Part shown: one piece after another, positions 63,301-64,000 of the stretch
Numbering within the stretch: position 1 is the first letter of the stretch
Layout: the number at the start of each line of letters is the position of its first letter
NCBI RefSeq assembly: GCF_001625365.1
Contig: NZ_LJJF01000001.1
Location: 2,612,501-2,676,500, forward strand
Direction: 5' to 3'
Length of the DNA stretch: 64,000 nucleotides
DNA from: Streptomyces sp. MJM8645
GTDB lineage: Bacteria; Actinomycetota; Actinomycetes; Streptomycetales; Streptomycetaceae
Made by a program: the position numbers and the translations under genes
Notes under the pieces: generated by a model
Databases searched by the model: none
Seen by the model: only the letters and a program-made list of their open reading frames with translations
What the model was told of the DNA's origin: nothing

Positions 63301-64000
63301 CTGCCGGAGGGCCAGCAGGTCGTCGGCGAGCAGCCGCAGCCGGGCGTCGCGCAGGTCGGCCTGGATGCCGGCGGCGCGGCGGGCGATCCTGGCCTGCCGG
63401 CCGAGCGGTCCGAGCTGGCGGCGCAGTTCTGCCACCAGGTCCTGGACGCGGTTGAGGTTGACCTGCATCGCGTCCAGCTTCCGCAGCGCCTTCTCCTTGC
63501 GCTTGCGGTGTTTGAGGACGCCGGCCGCCTCCTCGATGAAGGCGCGGCGGCCCATCGGGTCGGCGTGCAGGACGGAGTCCAGCTGGCCCTGGCCGACGAT
63601 GACGTGCATCTCGCGGCCGATGCCGGAGTCGGAGAGGAGCTCCTGGATGTCCAGCAGGCGGCAGGTCTCGCCGTTGAGCGCGTACTCGCTGCCGCCGTTG
63701 CGGAACATGGTCCGGGTGATGGTCACCTCGGAGTAGTCGATCGGCAGGGCGCCGTCGGCGTTGTCGATGGTGAGGCTGACCTCGGCCCGGCCGAGCGGGG
63801 CGCGCCCGCTGGTCCCGGCGAAGATGACGTCCTCCATCTTGCCGCCGCGCAGCGATTTGGCGCCCTGCTCCCCCATCACCCAGGACAGCGCGTCGACGAC
63901 GTTCGACTTGCCGGAGCCGTTCGGGCCGACCACGCAGGTGATGCCGGGCTCGAAGCGCAGGGTGGTGCTGGAGGCGAAGGACTTGAACCCGCGCAGCGTC
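60310..64000 (-). CDS. smc: Chromosome segregation protein SMC (5'-truncated by the window edge)
   Basis: 1229 codons are visible, lacking only about the first ten residues. SMC folds back at a hinge to form a ring that condenses and segregates chromosomes with ScpA and ScpB. The N-lobe has Walker A GPNGSGKS (25-32), and long coiled coils rich in Glu/Arg/Ala flank the hinge. The C-lobe has LSLLSGGERSLTAVALLVAIF and the Walker B DEVEAALDE. In the hinge-proximal region a 30-base in-frame repeat encodes several copies of GRAALLIEDA. The C-terminal tail is basic (GRRSGGGRRERPE). Confidence 0.96.
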   Translation of the reverse strand, partial: TLRGFKSFASSTTLRFEPGITCVVGPNGSGKSNVVDALSWVMGEQGAKSLRGGKMEDVIFAGTSGRAPLGRAEVSLTIDNADGALPIDYSEVTITRTMFRNGGSEYALNGETCRLLDIQELLSDSGIGREMHVIVGQGQLDSVLHADPMGRRAFIEEAAGVLKHRKRKEKALRKLDAMQVNLNRVQDLVAELRRQLGPLGRQARIARRAAGIQADLRDARLRLLADDLLALRQAVEAEIADELALRLRRTTVEQELAGVVQREAVLEAQVQQLGPSLEAARQTWYRLSALAERTRGTIGLAEARARHAAAGGQAEERRGRDPEELEREAARVREDEAALAEALEEAQYALAEAVERRSELERGLATEERRLRDAARAIADRREGLARLQGQAAAARSKAASAEAEIGRLTEAGGEALLRAEAAQAEYEELQRQVGGPTGDDEQAEAAHQEARERLAAVERDLAAAREAAGAAERERAGLTARHEALSLGLRRKDGTGALLDAGERLSGLRGPAAALLRIAPGYEVPVAAALGAAADAVAVDSPGTAAEALRLLRAEDAGRAALLIEDAGRAALLIEDAGRAALLIEGAGRAALPIEGAGEPLAGVGELPDGARWAAELVDGPAGLVGAARGLLARVAVVDTLDEALRLVADHPGLTAVTAAGDRLGADFAQGGSDGVPSLLEIRAAVEEAARAIAELTLRCAESAVHLAELAEQRRESAAFVEQLAEQRRRQEKDRAQVAGALGRLGGQARAAAGEAERLSAAAARADQGLAELLATAEELAERLAAAEDSEDAGEAEPDTAEQQRLAEAATGSRQAELEARLAVRTHEERVRALAGRADQLDRAARAERETRARAAERRRRAEHDAGVANAVAAGARQLLACLEVSLSRADAGRAAVEQARAERETELRAHREHGRGLKEELDKLVDAGHRDEVLRAEKRLRIEQLEARALEEFGIDGGELLAAYGPDQPVPPSTPEEGGEPGEPRPYDRAEQEKRLRAAEKAYQQLGKVNPLALEEFAALEERHQFLGEQLDDLKRSRRDLLDIVREVDERVEQLFASAYHDTAAQFEGVFARLFPGGEGRLVLTDPDHMLTTGVEVEARPPGKKVKRLSLLSGGERSLTAVALLVAIFKARPSPFYVMDEVEAALDETNLRRLVGIMEELRESSQLIVITHQKLTMESADALYGVTMKGDGISQVISQRLRVGAPPGRRSGGGRRERPEAVRTASA
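62206..62340 (-). repeat. In-frame 30-bp tandem repeat inside smc
   Basis: Four full 30-base units (62206-62235, 62236-62265, 62266-62295, 62296-62325) and a half unit are nearly identical. Each encodes a decapeptide of the form GRAALLIEDA/GAGRAALPIE. It sits near visible residues 554-598 of SMC, in or next to the hinge. Unit identity is very high, so expansion is probably recent. Confidence 0.9.

Overview
The window is GC-rich chromosomal DNA from a streptomycete-type actinobacterium (Streptomyces or Kitasatospora). Strong G/C bias at third codon positions, GTG and TTG starts, whiG and nsdA, four adjacent type I signal peptidase genes, and the order smc-ftsY-nsdA-amtB-glnK-glnD-ffh-ftsH-rpsP-rimM-trmD-rplS-sip x4-comM-dprA-whiG-rpsB-tsf-pyrH-frr-cdsA all fit the conserved core of a Streptomyces chromosome, here read in reverse. 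No mobile element, prophage, CRISPR array, rRNA or tRNA gene was found.

Region 1 (1-19 kb) is a catabolic block. After the truncated methylmalonate-semialdehyde dehydrogenase and two small poorly known genes comes a polyamine uptake and breakdown cluster. It holds an FAD amine oxidoreductase, PotC/PotB/PotA/PotD with overlapping or closely spaced frames, a gamma-aminobutyraldehyde-type dehydrogenase, a divergent PucR regulator, a second PotD-like binding protein, a class III aminotransferase, a second aldehyde dehydrogenase, a divergent Lrp/AsnC regulator and a second class III aminotransferase translationally coupled to it. Imported putrescine would be oxidised or transaminated to 4-aminobutyraldehyde and then oxidised to GABA.

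Region 2 (19-27.5 kb) has a two-gene ABC system whose ATPase has degenerate catalytic motifs, rlmN, and the translation and lipid block rpsB-tsf, pyrH, frr-cdsA. Region 3 (28-35.5 kb) has an M23-like peptidase, a TetR regulator, whiG, the comM-dprA competence/recombination pair with yraN, a DUF2469 gene and a NUDIX gene. Region 4 (35.6-40 kb) has the four signal peptidases (sipW-Z order) next to rplS. Region 5 (40-51 kb) has trmD-rimM-khpA-rpsP, a SprT-like metalloprotease, a compact archaeal/eukaryotic-type prolyl-tRNA synthetase, a methyltransferase, ftsH, a GNAT acetyltransferase and ffh. Region 6 (51-64 kb) has the nitrogen module glnD-glnK-amtB with a likely GlnR box, nsdA, a small prim-pol-like gene, ftsY and the 5'-truncated smc.

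The most unusual recurring feature is short tandem-repeat arrays that start at, or just past, gene stop codons. They occur at no fewer than six loci, and in several the stop codon lies inside the first repeat unit. Related in-frame repeat expansions occur inside smc, the orphan nucleotidyltransferase gene and sip genes. This suggests a lineage-specific tendency to slip or duplicate at 3' ends.
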